Of a stretch of DNA of 9,337 nt, positions 1 to 6,182 are shown in pieces. The position numbers were made by a program, and so were the translations under genes. Source of the DNA: Bacteroidales bacterium M5 (lineage in GTDB: Bacteria > Bacteroidota > Bacteroidia > Bacteroidales > Muribaculaceae); contig LUJP01000103.1 of assembly GCA_001689535.1 (NCBI GenBank), positions 1 through 9,337 on the forward strand, given 5' to 3'. Under the pieces are notes generated by a model that saw only the letters and a list, made by a program, of their open reading frames with translations, was not told the DNA's origin and searched no databases. Each line of letters begins with the position of its first letter. The stretch's first letter is position 1.

Positions 1-9
1 ACAGTTGTT

Positions 10-546
10 ATGAAACACCCTCTTAGAGTATATAAGCTTACGGAGATTATATATGATCTGACGGTGGTGTTTGTAAGAAGATTTGTGCCGTCTTCAAGTA
101 GGATTGTAGACCAGATGGTGCAAGCTGCCCGTTCAGGTAAACAGAATATCGCGGAAGGCAGTGAGGCTTCTGTTACCTTCAGTGAAACTGAGATAAAGCT
201 TACAAATGTTGCCAAGGCCTCGCTTGAAGAACTTCTACTGGACTATGAGGATTATCTTCGTCAGAATTGTCTTCAGAAGTGGGTTGGAGGAAATGAGCGG
301 CTACGTAAACTTAGAATATATCTCAAAAATAATGAGTTTATGTCTAATCCACTGTCGCTTGCGGAGAGATATTCGGCGGAAGAATTCTGTAACCTGTGTA
401 TTACATTGATAAATCAGGCAACCTATATGCTCAGGCGTCTATTGATATATCAGCAGAATAATTTTGTGAAGAAAGGAGGTATCAAAGAGAAAATGTATAA
501 AGCGAGAGTGGAGTATAGAAATGGATTTGAGGGGAAGAAGGATTAG
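10..546 (+). CDS. Four-helix-bundle protein with suffix domain
   Basis: This 178-residue helical protein matches from memory the four-helix-bundle family related to S23/23S-rRNA intervening-sequence proteins, in the version with an extra C-terminal 'suffix' domain. Visible hallmarks are the N-terminal YKLTEIIYDLT, the core VDQMVQAARSGKQNIAEGS (about residues 34-52), EIKLTNVAKASLEELLLDYEDYLR (about 61-84), and the tail around LINQATYMLRRLL with a basic GGIKEKMYKARVEY end. The molecular role of the family is not established; it is thought to form small oligomeric bundles and may bind nucleic acid. No stop codon lies between base 1 and the ATG at 10, so the true start could be upstream of the window. 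The gene is clearly richer in A/T than everything downstream, which suggests a different history. It stands alone and converges with the GH18 gene. Family call is firm; function is not. Confidence 0.85.
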   Translation: MKHPLRVYKLTEIIYDLTVVFVRRFVPSSSRIVDQMVQAARSGKQNIAEGSEASVTFSETEIKLTNVAKASLEELLLDYEDYLRQNCLQKWVGGNERLRKLRIYLKNNEFMSNPLSLAERYSAEEFCNLCITLINQATYMLRRLLIYQQNNFVKKGGIKEKMYKARVEYRNGFEGKKD

Positions 547-590
547 TATAGACGTCTTTTGCCAGCTTTTATATATTGTCGAATGAAGCT

Positions 591-626
591 ATTCTGACGG
601 GTCAGACTGGTCAGACCGGTCTGATG
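591..626. repeat. Degenerate 9-bp tandem repeat, array A
   Basis: Four 9-base units can be laid end to end: ATTCTGACG, GGTCAGACT, GGTCAGACC, GGTCTGATG. The core GTCNGACT is shared with array B on the other side of the hairpin. The array lies between the stop codon of the four-helix gene and the hairpin, in DNA with no convincing coding potential. Confidence 0.6.
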
Positions 627-644
627 GAGGCGAGGATAGAGGTT

Positions 645-694
645 ATAATTATTCCTAAAAAGCCCGCAGACGCGGGCTTTTTAGGAATAATTAT
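645..694. terminator. Bidirectional terminator, 23-bp perfect hairpin
   Basis: Two perfect 23-base arms (645-667 and 672-694) surround a four-base AGAC loop. The inner part is a classical intrinsic terminator core, AAAAAGCCCGC / GCGGGCTTTTT, so it offers a GC stem followed by a T run on either strand. The outer part extends the pairing with AT-rich sequence (ATAATTATTCCT and its complement). It sits between the convergent four-helix and GH18 genes and can end both transcripts. Confidence 0.92.
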
Positions 695-701
695 TTGGAT
701 T

Positions 702-746
702 AATCGGACTTGTCAGAGTGGTTCGACTTGTCGGATTGGTCTGCGA
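702..746. repeat. Degenerate 9-bp tandem repeat, array B
   Basis: Five consecutive 9-base units: AATCGGACT, TGTCAGAGT, GGTTCGACT, TGTCGGATT, GGTCTGCGA. The consensus is close to KGTCGGACT, the same as array A at 591-626. The two arrays flank the terminator hairpin almost symmetrically. Confidence 0.6.
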
Positions 747-781
747 GAGTAGATGGGGAAATATATTATTGGGCGCCGGGG

Positions 782-1939
782 TTAGTTGGCGGGAATGGCG
801 GGAGCGGGTTTGGGGGCGGGAGCGGTGGTGTCGGTGGGGACATAGTGCTCGGCGGGGGCCTGCTGGTAGTCGAGGCCTTTCTGTCCCATCATGTAGTCGG
901 TGACGATTTTGCGGAGGGTGCCCTGGGCGTCGTCGCAGGTGTATTCCCAGTACATTGCTCCGAGAAGGTCGTTGTCGAGGATGTATTTACATTTGATTTC
1001 GATGGCACGGGGGTCGTTGTAGCCCATTACGAGCTCGCCTTTGGAGTTTGCTACGTAGGGAACCTGTGCTTTTTCGTCCCAGACAATGGTGCAGGAGTCA
1101 AGGAGTTTGAAGTCTTTGTAGTCCATATAGTCGGGATATTCGTATGCTCCGCGGCCGTAGAAGGGAAGACCGAGGGTGAGCTTGTCCTTGGGAATACCGG
1201 CCTCGAGGTGAGCTTTGAGGGCCTGATCGGCTGTGAGGCGGGTGTGCTCTGATTCGTAGAGAGGTGCCTGATGCTTGTGAGCGGCTGCGGTACCTATGTC
1301 GTAGCTCATGATGTTGACGAAGTCGACGTAGGGAAGGATTGCCGGGAAGTCGTAGAAGCGGGCATTGCCGGGAGTGGCGAGAGTGAGGAGTTTGTCAGGG
1401 CCGATTGCTGAGCGGATGTCGCGCATGAGGAGGGTGTAGTTGTCAGTGTCGTCGGGCGACGAGGAGATGCCTGCGCTTGAGCTGGTGGGGTACTCCCAGT
1501 CAATATCCACACCGTCGAGGTTGAATTCGTCGATCACGCGTTTTGCATCGGCTGCGAAGGCTGTGCGGTTGAGGGAGTCGGCAGCCATTTCGCTGAATCG
1601 GCCGCTGCCCCATCCGCCAACGGAGAGGATTACCTTAAGGTCGGGATTCTGCTGCTTGAGGGCGGAAATCTGGTGGAGACGGTCGGGATTTGCTACGTCG
1701 ATGCCGTTGAATGTCTGGTTGACGTGGCCGAAGGCGTAGTTGATGTGTGTCATTGAGTTGGGGTCGGGCATCACGTCGGAGCCTGATGTTACGTAGGCGA
1801 TGATGATGCGGGGATGGACGGAGTCGACTTTAGCTTTGGTTTCTGAGTCGGTCTTGGATTTGCCTGTGCATGCGGTCTGAGCGAAGCCGAGTGCCACTAC
1901 TGCCGCCGCAAGAATGAGGCGAAGAAAGTTTTTTTTCAT
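782..1939 (-). CDS. GH18 chitinase-like glycosidase, lipoprotein
   Basis: A 385-residue glycoside hydrolase family 18 protein, expected to cut beta-1,4 N-acetylglucosamine linkages (chitin oligomers or N-glycan cores) by substrate-assisted catalysis. The N-terminus is a lipoprotein signal (MKKN, hydrophobic 5-20, Cys24 in QTAC), so it is probably anchored in the cell envelope; the -3 residue is Gln rather than the usual Leu. GH18 landmarks in order are SVGGW (106-110), the catalytic DGVDIDWE (142-149, acid Glu149), MSYD (211-214), YGR (261-263) and the late Trp in AMYWEY (331). The last 25 residues are a Pro/Ala-rich tail. Substrate cannot be settled from the sequence: chitinase and endo-beta-N-acetylglucosaminidase activities both occur in this family. 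No SusC/SusD partner lies next to it, so it is not in an obvious polysaccharide-utilisation locus here. It has its own candidate promoter. Confidence 0.93.
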   Translation of the reverse strand: MKKNFLRLILAAAVVALGFAQTACTGKSKTDSETKAKVDSVHPRIIIAYVTSGSDVMPDPNSMTHINYAFGHVNQTFNGIDVANPDRLHQISALKQQNPDLKVILSVGGWGSGRFSEMAADSLNRTAFAADAKRVIDEFNLDGVDIDWEYPTSSSAGISSSPDDTDNYTLLMRDIRSAIGPDKLLTLATPGNARFYDFPAILPYVDFVNIMSYDIGTAAAHKHQAPLYESEHTRLTADQALKAHLEAGIPKDKLTLGLPFYGRGAYEYPDYMDYKDFKLLDSCTIVWDEKAQVPYVANSKGELVMGYNDPRAIEIKCKYILDNDLLGAMYWEYTCDDAQGTLRKIVTDYMMGQKGLDYQQAPAEHYVPTDTTAPAPKPAPAIPAN

Positions 1940-1971
1940 GGGGAAATGGTTGATGGTATTGAAAATTTGGC

Positions 1972-1979
1972 CAAATATA
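1972..1979 (-). promoter_or_regulatory. -7 promoter box of the GH18 gene
   Basis: On the minus strand this reads TATATTTG, an exact match to the Bacteroidetes -7 consensus TAnnTTTG. It lies 32 bases before the GH18 ATG, giving a leader of roughly 25 bases. No TTTG -33 element is visible at the usual 19-20 base distance; that place falls inside the loop of the inverted repeat at 1984-2018. Confidence 0.6.
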
Positions 1980-1983
1980 CGAA

Positions 1984-2018
1984 ATTTCCGCGAATTGCGC
2001 GGGGCAGTTCGCGGAAAT
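1984..2018. promoter_or_regulatory. Inverted repeat over the GH18 -33 region
   Basis: Perfect 11-base arms, ATTTCCGCGAA (1984-1994) and TTCGCGGAAAT (2008-2018), are separated by 13 bases. The repeat begins four bases upstream of the GH18 -7 box, so it would cover the -33 position and could be an operator. It could instead be a weak terminator for recA read-through, but no T tract of note follows on the minus strand. Confidence 0.5.
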
Positions 2019-2037
2019 GTGGGGGAGCTAACATGGA

Positions 2038-2082
2038 GGGACTTTACGGACGCTACCGACCTTACGGACTTTACCGACTTTA
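2038..2082. repeat. 9-bp tandem repeat, array C
   Basis: Five consecutive 9-base units: GGGACTTTA, CGGACGCTA, CCGACCTTA, CGGACTTTA, CCGACTTTA. In the phase TTACGGACT it agrees at seven of nine positions with TGTCGGACT, the consensus of arrays A and B, and it has the same orientation. It lies between the end of recA and the start of the GH18 gene. Translated on the plus strand it gives a DFTD-like repeat, but that open frame runs antisense into recA and is not believed to be a gene. Confidence 0.65.
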
Positions 2083-2140
2083 CTGAGGGGGCTTGGGTCC
2101 GGGAGCTTGAGTTGTTCCGCGCCTCAGGTTGGGGCCGGGG

Positions 2141-3343
2141 TCAGTCCTGGGGATTGGTCTCGATGGAGAAGTCGTCGTCGATGCCGTCGAGGTCAAGATC
2201 GTCGTCGGCTTCGTCCAGGTCTATGTCGTCGATGTCGATATCTTCGTCGGCGTCATCGCCTGCCGTTTTTTTAGCGGCTGATTTTGCCGGTTTGGTGCCT
2301 GCTGAGGCGGGATGGTTGCCGCTGCCGAGGGCTTCCATAATCTTGGCTTCGAGTTCGTCGGCAAGCTCGGGATTGTCTTTGATCACCTGCTTGGCGGCGT
2401 CGCGGCCCTGGGCGAGCTTGGTGCCGCCGTAGCTGAACCATGAGCCGCTCTTCTGGATTATGCCGTATTCCACGCCGAGGTCTATGATTTCGCCTGAGCG
2501 TGATATGCCTTCGCCGAACATGATGTCGAATTCGCAGCGCTTGAATGGGGGCGCAACCTTGTTTTTGGTCACCTTCACCTTGGTGTGACGGCCGAGAACT
2601 TCTTCCTTGTCCTTGATGGTGGTGCTGGAGCGGATGTCGATGCGCACGGAGGCGTAGAACTTCAGGGCGTTGCCGCCGGTGGTGGTCTCCGACGGGCCGA
2701 ACATCACGCCGATTTTCTCGCGCAGCTGGTTGATGAATATGGCGGTGGTGTTGGTGCGGGCAATGCTGCCGGTGAGTTTGCGCATGGCCTGCGACATCAA
2801 CCGGGCCTGCACGCCCACGTTGCGGTCGCCCATGTCGCCCTCGATTTCGCTCTTGGGAGTAAGCGCGGCCACGGAGTCAATCACCAGAATGTCGATAGCG
2901 GCGGAGCGTATGAGCTGCTCGGCAATCTCCAGGGCCTGCTCGCCGTTGTCGGGCTGGGAGATGAGGAGATTGTTCACGTCCACGCCGAGTTTCTCGGCAT
3001 AGAAGCGGTCGAAAGCATGCTCGGCGTCGATAATCGCGGCGATTCCGCCGGCTTTCTGTGCCTCGGCTATAGCGTGGATTGCAAGTGTTGTCTTACCTGA
3101 CGATTCCGGACCGTAGATCTCGATGATGCGGCCGCGGGGAAATCCGCCTACACCGAGGGCCCAGTTGAGGCCTATTGAGCCGGTGGGGATAACATCAACG
3201 TCCTCCACGTGCTCGTCGCCAAGCTTCATTATGGCGCCTTTGCCGTAGTTCTTTTCTATGCGTTCCATAGCTGCCGTGAGCGCGCTGAGCTTGGCCTTTG
3301 CGGGGTCTACGGGAGCTTTGGTCTTGGTTTCTTTCTTTGCCAT
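2141..3343 (-). CDS. recA: Recombinase RecA
   Basis: A 400-residue RecA, the ATP-dependent strand-exchange protein of homologous recombination and repair, acting as a filament on single-stranded DNA in the cytoplasm. Seen directly: Walker A GPESSGKTT (78-86), Walker B ILVIDS (152-157), loop L1 region EGDMGDRNVGVQARLMSQAMRK beginning at 168, INQLREKIGVMFGPSETTTGG around 204-224 including the L2 region, and the C-terminal domain to about 340. It is longer than E. coli RecA (353 residues) because of a Lys/Ala linker (about 345-360) followed by a very acidic tail: 20 of the 33 residues from 363 to 395 are Asp or Glu. In E. coli the shorter acidic tail damps DNA binding, so this one may do the same more strongly. 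The ATG at 3341-3343 gives the canonical MAKKE start. No terminator is obvious before the GH18 promoter region. Confidence 0.99.
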   Translation of the reverse strand: MAKKETKTKAPVDPAKAKLSALTAAMERIEKNYGKGAIMKLGDEHVEDVDVIPTGSIGLNWALGVGGFPRGRIIEIYGPESSGKTTLAIHAIAEAQKAGGIAAIIDAEHAFDRFYAEKLGVDVNNLLISQPDNGEQALEIAEQLIRSAAIDILVIDSVAALTPKSEIEGDMGDRNVGVQARLMSQAMRKLTGSIARTNTTAIFINQLREKIGVMFGPSETTTGGNALKFYASVRIDIRSSTTIKDKEEVLGRHTKVKVTKNKVAPPFKRCEFDIMFGEGISRSGEIIDLGVEYGIIQKSGSWFSYGGTKLAQGRDAAKQVIKDNPELADELEAKIMEALGSGNHPASAGTKPAKSAAKKTAGDDADEDIDIDDIDLDEADDDLDLDGIDDDFSIETNPQD

Positions 3344-3415
3344 TTCGAGTATATATGGATTATTTGGTTGAATCTAAATCAGTAGGGCCGACAGGATAGT
3401 CTGGCGATTATGCTG

Positions 3416-3423
3416 CAAAGATA
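3416..3423 (-). promoter_or_regulatory. -7 promoter box of recA (best candidate)
   Basis: The minus strand reads TATCTTTG, an exact TAnnTTTG match, about 73 bases before the recA ATG, predicting a leader of roughly 65 bases. A second exact match, TACTTTTG, lies at 3438-3445 just upstream. A TTTG at the standard -33 distance is not present, so strength and choice between the boxes remain open. Confidence 0.55.
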
Positions 3424-3580
3424 ATGCCCCGACGGTGCAAAAGTAACGCACAGTGGAGTTAAAAAACGTTTGCACGCTGGCAGAGCCTTTGTTTTGTAAA
3501 GGTAATAAAAAGTTGAAACCAAAAAAAATTTACCGGGTGAATGAACCAAACGAAAGGCCGTGCGTTAATAAGGTACATAG

Positions 3581-3588
3581 CAAAGTTA
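3581..3588 (-). promoter_or_regulatory. Possible distal promoter box towards recA
   Basis: The minus strand reads TAACTTTG, matching TAnnTTTG. Transcription from here would give recA a leader of about 230 bases, or a separate small RNA. A good -33 element is not visible, so this is weak. Confidence 0.3.
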
Positions 3589-3774
3589 CTTTTTCCATTG
3601 CAAGAAATGTGATAATGATTGGTTTATTATCTAAGCGAGGACACGTTGCGAAACGATTCCTCGTTTGGTTTTTTAAATAGCCTTTGTTTGGAGTGGAATC
3701 CCATCCGTTTTGGTCCGACGGCCGGAGGCCGACGTTCCCAGGCCCAGGGACATGGAGCTTTTACAGCGTTATGG

Positions 3775-4230
3775 TTATGTGCCGAAAAAATGCGGGCGGA
3801 TACGGGGTGGAGCGGCGGCGAAGGTTGCGTCGGTGATGGTGCGGCATGCCAGGGATATCAGCGAAGTGAATTCGGAGGCGTAGCTGGCCGAAAGCGATGC
3901 GTCGGCGCCACGGTAGGCTTCGGCGAGGGTTGCCATGGCGGTGGCGTTCTCAAGGATGCCGCGCAGCAAAGGTGGGGGAACTGTTTCGGGCAGGTCGAGA
4001 GTCAGGCTCATTATATCGTCATTGGCCGTGCCGGGAGCGCAGTCTGAGGCAAAGGAAGCAAGCCGGAGGCAAATCTCGGCGAACGAGCTGTGGATTACAT
4101 GCTCAAGCGCCGCCCTATGGTCGGCGTGAAGTAGCGGCGGCCGGGAAGAATTCAGGGTGTGGCGCAGGGCCGAGAGCGCAAGAAGGCGCGTGGTGATATC
4201 GGAGACGGAAAGGGCTATTACAGTTTTCAT
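3775..4230 (-). CDS. Conserved-looking helical protein, function unknown
   Basis: I do not recognise this 151-residue protein. It reads as mostly alpha-helical, with an Ala/Leu-rich N-terminal helix pair (about 1-28), a segment RPPLLHADHRAALEHVI (30-46), a middle helical part and a C-terminal tail ending APPRIRPHFFGT. There is no signal peptide or membrane segment. The ATG at 4228-4230 follows the stop of the 135-residue gene by 29 bases, so the two are probably co-transcribed. Being last in the phage-like series, it could be a head-completion or adaptor protein, which are often small and helical, but that is position only. The frame is intact with GC-rich codon use like its neighbours. No terminator is evident after it. 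Confidence 0.7.
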   Translation of the reverse strand: MKTVIALSVSDITTRLLALSALRHTLNSSRPPLLHADHRAALEHVIHSSFAEICLRLASFASDCAPGTANDDIMSLTLDLPETVPPPLLRGILENATAMATLAEAYRGADASLSASYASEFTSLISLACRTITDATFAAAPPRIRPHFFGT

Positions 4231-4259
4231 GGCTGATCAGGTAAAAAGATGATGAATAA

Positions 4260-4667
4260 TTAATGACGCTGAGTCCGGTGGCGAAGGCGCAGATATAGGC
4301 GCGTTGCCGACCGCGGTGCGAGGAAAAAGCTGCTTGCGCCGCCATCGCGAAGCACACGCGCCAGAGCGTCGTGGCGGTTCAGTCCGCGGAGTTCCATGAG
4401 TTTCTCCACGCGGCTGCGTATCTCCTCCCAGCGGCGGCACGTCACCTTGGAGTCGAGCTTTGCGCGCCGGGCAGCGAGGGCGTTGAGCTTGCGCATGGCA
4501 TAGGAATATTCCACGTAATACGCCGGTGCCTTCATGGTCGCGGCGCGGGCAGCCACTTTTTCCACGGTGAGATTGGTTTCGGTCGATTCCGAAATGACCT
4601 TCCGGCAGGCCGTCATGAAGTCGCGGTCGCGCTGCGAGAGTGCTTTCAGGGAATTGTAAGCGGTCAT
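4260..4667 (-). CDS. Basic protein with two tandem HTH-like repeats
   Basis: This 135-residue, Arg/Lys-rich protein has no family I can name. Its two halves appear to be copies of one unit of about 45 residues. Residues 17-61 and 80-125 align with a one-residue shift: both run from an aromatic-led helix through a second helix (VAARAATMK / LARVLRDGG) to a matching PAYYVEYSYAMRKL (48-61) / SSFFLAPRSATRLY (112-125). The helical pattern and basic charge fit a small nucleic-acid-binding protein. Among phage genes that could mean a small terminase or a regulator, but I see nothing that proves either. It is separated from the portal-like gene by a terminator, so it starts a second transcription unit with the 151-residue gene. 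The region upstream contains TAATTTTA, only an approximate -7 box. The C-terminus is strongly basic (RLYLRLRHRTQRH). Confidence 0.75.
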   Translation of the reverse strand: MTAYNSLKALSQRDRDFMTACRKVISESTETNLTVEKVAARAATMKAPAYYVEYSYAMRKLNALAARRAKLDSKVTCRRWEEIRSRVEKLMELRGLNRHDALARVLRDGGASSFFLAPRSATRLYLRLRHRTQRH

Positions 4668-4737
4668 AGTATTGTTCTGTATTGGTTGAAATTGTTATCT
4701 GTGTTGGTAAAATTACAACTTGAAGTGTGTAATAAAA

Positions 4738-4776
4738 CGCCCCGCCGCAGTTAAAAAATGTAAATGCGGCGGGACG
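4738..4776 (-). terminator. Intrinsic terminator after the portal-like gene
   Basis: Perfect 9-base arms CCCGCCGCA (4741-4749) and TGCGGCGGG (4765-4773), with two more base pairs outside a single mismatch, enclose a 15-base AT-rich loop. On the minus strand the stem is followed by GCGTTTTATT. It begins about 18 bases after the portal stop codon, so it closes the scaffold-capsid-connector-portal unit and separates it from the two small genes. Confidence 0.8.
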
Positions 4777-4793
4777 TCTGTTCTTTCCGTCCG

Positions 4794-6182
4794 TCAGCTA
4801 CCGGCCATTAGGCGGTTGCGCGCGGCGCGGAAATCGTTGAAGCTGTCAAGCATGTCCAGAAGCGCCAAGGCCGAGCGCTGCACCTGGGCGTCAAACATGG
4901 AAGTGGAGCTGGCTCCCTGGCTCGACTGGCCTTTCATGGCCTCGCTCACACCCGAAATCTGATTGAACAGCTGCATCTGCAGTTCGAGCAGCCGAGATGC
5001 ACCCGCGTCCTGACCGCCGGAGATAATCTGGCGCGGCTCTCCGTCGCAGCGGTTGGGCTCGTAGGGTATGATGCCGTTGCACGATGCCCAGAGGCTTCCG
5101 AGCTGCTGCCAGCTCATGCATTCGGGTTTCTGTTCTGCCGGAAAAAGGAGCACGCCCTTGGCCGAATGGGCCATGATGCTGTCCATAAGCGTTATCAGAC
5201 GGTTGACGTGGCGCTGCTGGTCTATGATATCCTCCACGAATGAATGCACCTCGCCGTCGGTGAGCGGATAGAACTTCACGGCAAACGGGTGGAGGCCGTG
5301 GGGATATGGCGAATCATACTCATTGAGCACGCGGCCGCCGGGCGTGAAGATGCGGCAGTGCCAGCGCATGGTGGTGCGCGGGTCGATTGTCACCTCGGGG
5401 CGGCCTTCCCGCTGTCTGGCGGCGTTTACCTCCCTGAGCGATTCCAGGCAGTCGGCAGCCACGGTGAATGCCGATGCCTGCTCGGGGTCGTGGCAGCGGA
5501 GCACATTGCGGCTCTCGAGCGTCCACACCTCAATCACGCGGCAACGGTGGCGCGGGGCGGTGAAAAACTCCATTGCCGCCGAATCGCCCAGGCTCACGCC
5601 CTCCTGAAGACCCGAAAGAGGGTCGCATCCGGAGTATTCCGCCTTGATCAGTGCCGCACGGGAGGCATCGGTTCCGTAGCGCATCATCACCTCGCGGAAG
5701 CTCATCGAGTGGAGCATCCCCACAAGCTCTATGTCGAGTCCGCGCGGATCAGTGAACCGGTTTATGAAGAAAGATGCGGGGCTCACGTTGTCAACCCACA
5801 CGCCCTCGCCCGCCATGCGTTTCTCCACCGTCACGCGCTGTATGGCGCAGCCTGATATCAGAAACTCCTCGAGCATGCGGGCGTCGAGCTCATCAAGGGC
5901 GTTGCGGGCGGCTGTTTCTGCCGCTGGAACGGGCGACGGTGCAGTCATCGAGCCGCGGAAGTTGCCTATAACGCATTTCACGAGCTGACGGATGAGATTG
6001 TTGGTCAGCGGCTGCTGGCCGTTATGTGAGGCGAGATCACCTTCGGTCACGGCAGAGCCGTCTGCGGCCGTGGCGGGGTCGCTCCACTGGTCGCCGTAGG
6101 TGTAGCGTTTGTATCGCTGGCGGCGACGGCGCAGTGCGTAGCCGTCGCGCCAGGCCTCAAGGGCGAGTGAAAGGTAGTTCAT
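4794..6182 (-). CDS. Phage portal-like protein (P22-type)
   Basis: A 462-residue protein with the features I associate with P22-type portals, the dodecameric ring at the capsid vertex through which DNA passes. Seen: YTYGDQWSD (27-35), then PLTNNLIRQLVK (58-69) near the N-terminus; FFINRFTDPRGLD (138-150), corresponding to the 'F.idp.a...D' stretch; HPFAVKFYPLTDG (298-310), followed by VEDIIDQQRHVNRLITLMDSI (316-336), the usual signature of the stem/clip part; and ISGVSEAMKGQ (409-419) with ASSTSMFDAQVQ (424-434). The protein ends only about 40 residues after this, so the C-terminal wing/crown part is short or missing compared with P22 (about 725 residues); other portals of 300-540 residues exist, so this need not inactivate it. 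The start overlaps the stop of the connector gene as ATGA, indicating coupled translation. The frame is intact. Confidence 0.85.
   Translation of the reverse strand: MNYLSLALEAWRDGYALRRRRQRYKRYTYGDQWSDPATAADGSAVTEGDLASHNGQQPLTNNLIRQLVKCVIGNFRGSMTAPSPVPAAETAARNALDELDARMLEEFLISGCAIQRVTVEKRMAGEGVWVDNVSPASFFINRFTDPRGLDIELVGMLHSMSFREVMMRYGTDASRAALIKAEYSGCDPLSGLQEGVSLGDSAAMEFFTAPRHRCRVIEVWTLESRNVLRCHDPEQASAFTVAADCLESLREVNAARQREGRPEVTIDPRTTMRWHCRIFTPGGRVLNEYDSPYPHGLHPFAVKFYPLTDGEVHSFVEDIIDQQRHVNRLITLMDSIMAHSAKGVLLFPAEQKPECMSWQQLGSLWASCNGIIPYEPNRCDGEPRQIISGGQDAGASRLLELQMQLFNQISGVSEAMKGQSSQGASSTSMFDAQVQRSALALLDMLDSFNDFRAARNRLMAGS

Larger units (their letters stand above)
3344..3774. other. 431-base gene-free region upstream of recA
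   Basis: I see no convincing protein or RNA gene here. The AT-rich part near recA carries three minus-strand matches to TAnnTTTG: TATCTTTG (3416-3423), TACTTTTG (3438-3445) and TAACTTTG (3581-3588). A small hairpin AAACGA-TTCC-TCGTTT (3651-3666) is followed by TTTTTT on the plus strand, and its right arm overlaps TCGTTTGGTT (3661-3670), which is also complementary to AACCAAACGA at 3544-3553. The GC-rich part at 3700-3774 follows the stop of the 151-residue gene and contains CGGCC-GGA-GGCCG, but no T tract, so no clear terminator ends the phage-like gene series. A 75-codon plus-strand frame at 3453-3680 has low-complexity, AT-driven composition and no recognisable features. Confidence 0.6.

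Noticed and set aside
710..1252. Plus-strand open frame of 180 codons opposite the GH18 gene
   Set aside because: Gly/Val-rich shadow of a well-supported GH18 gene; no recognisable domain.
1984..2018. Inverted repeat read as an invertible (phase-variable) promoter
   Set aside because: The 13-base segment between the arms is too short to carry a promoter, and no recombinase gene is nearby.
1914..2432. Plus-strand frame containing a DFTDATDLTDFTDFTE repeat
   Set aside because: It overlaps the recA tail antisense, and the repeat is simply the 9-base array read in frame; serine-rich remainder mirrors the acidic RecA tail.
2585..3100. Plus-strand 171-codon frame opposite recA
   Set aside because: Shadow of recA caused by GC-rich codon use.
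3453..3680. Possible 75-residue gene upstream of recA
   Set aside because: AT-driven composition, no promoter box on the plus strand, no recognisable family; kept as gene-free.
3700..3760. GC-rich hairpin as terminator of the 151-residue gene
   Set aside because: The stem is only five base pairs and no T tract follows on the minus strand.
5244..5855. 203-codon plus-strand frame opposite the portal-like gene
   Set aside because: His/Ala/Arg-rich shadow; the minus frame has portal signatures and ATGA coupling.
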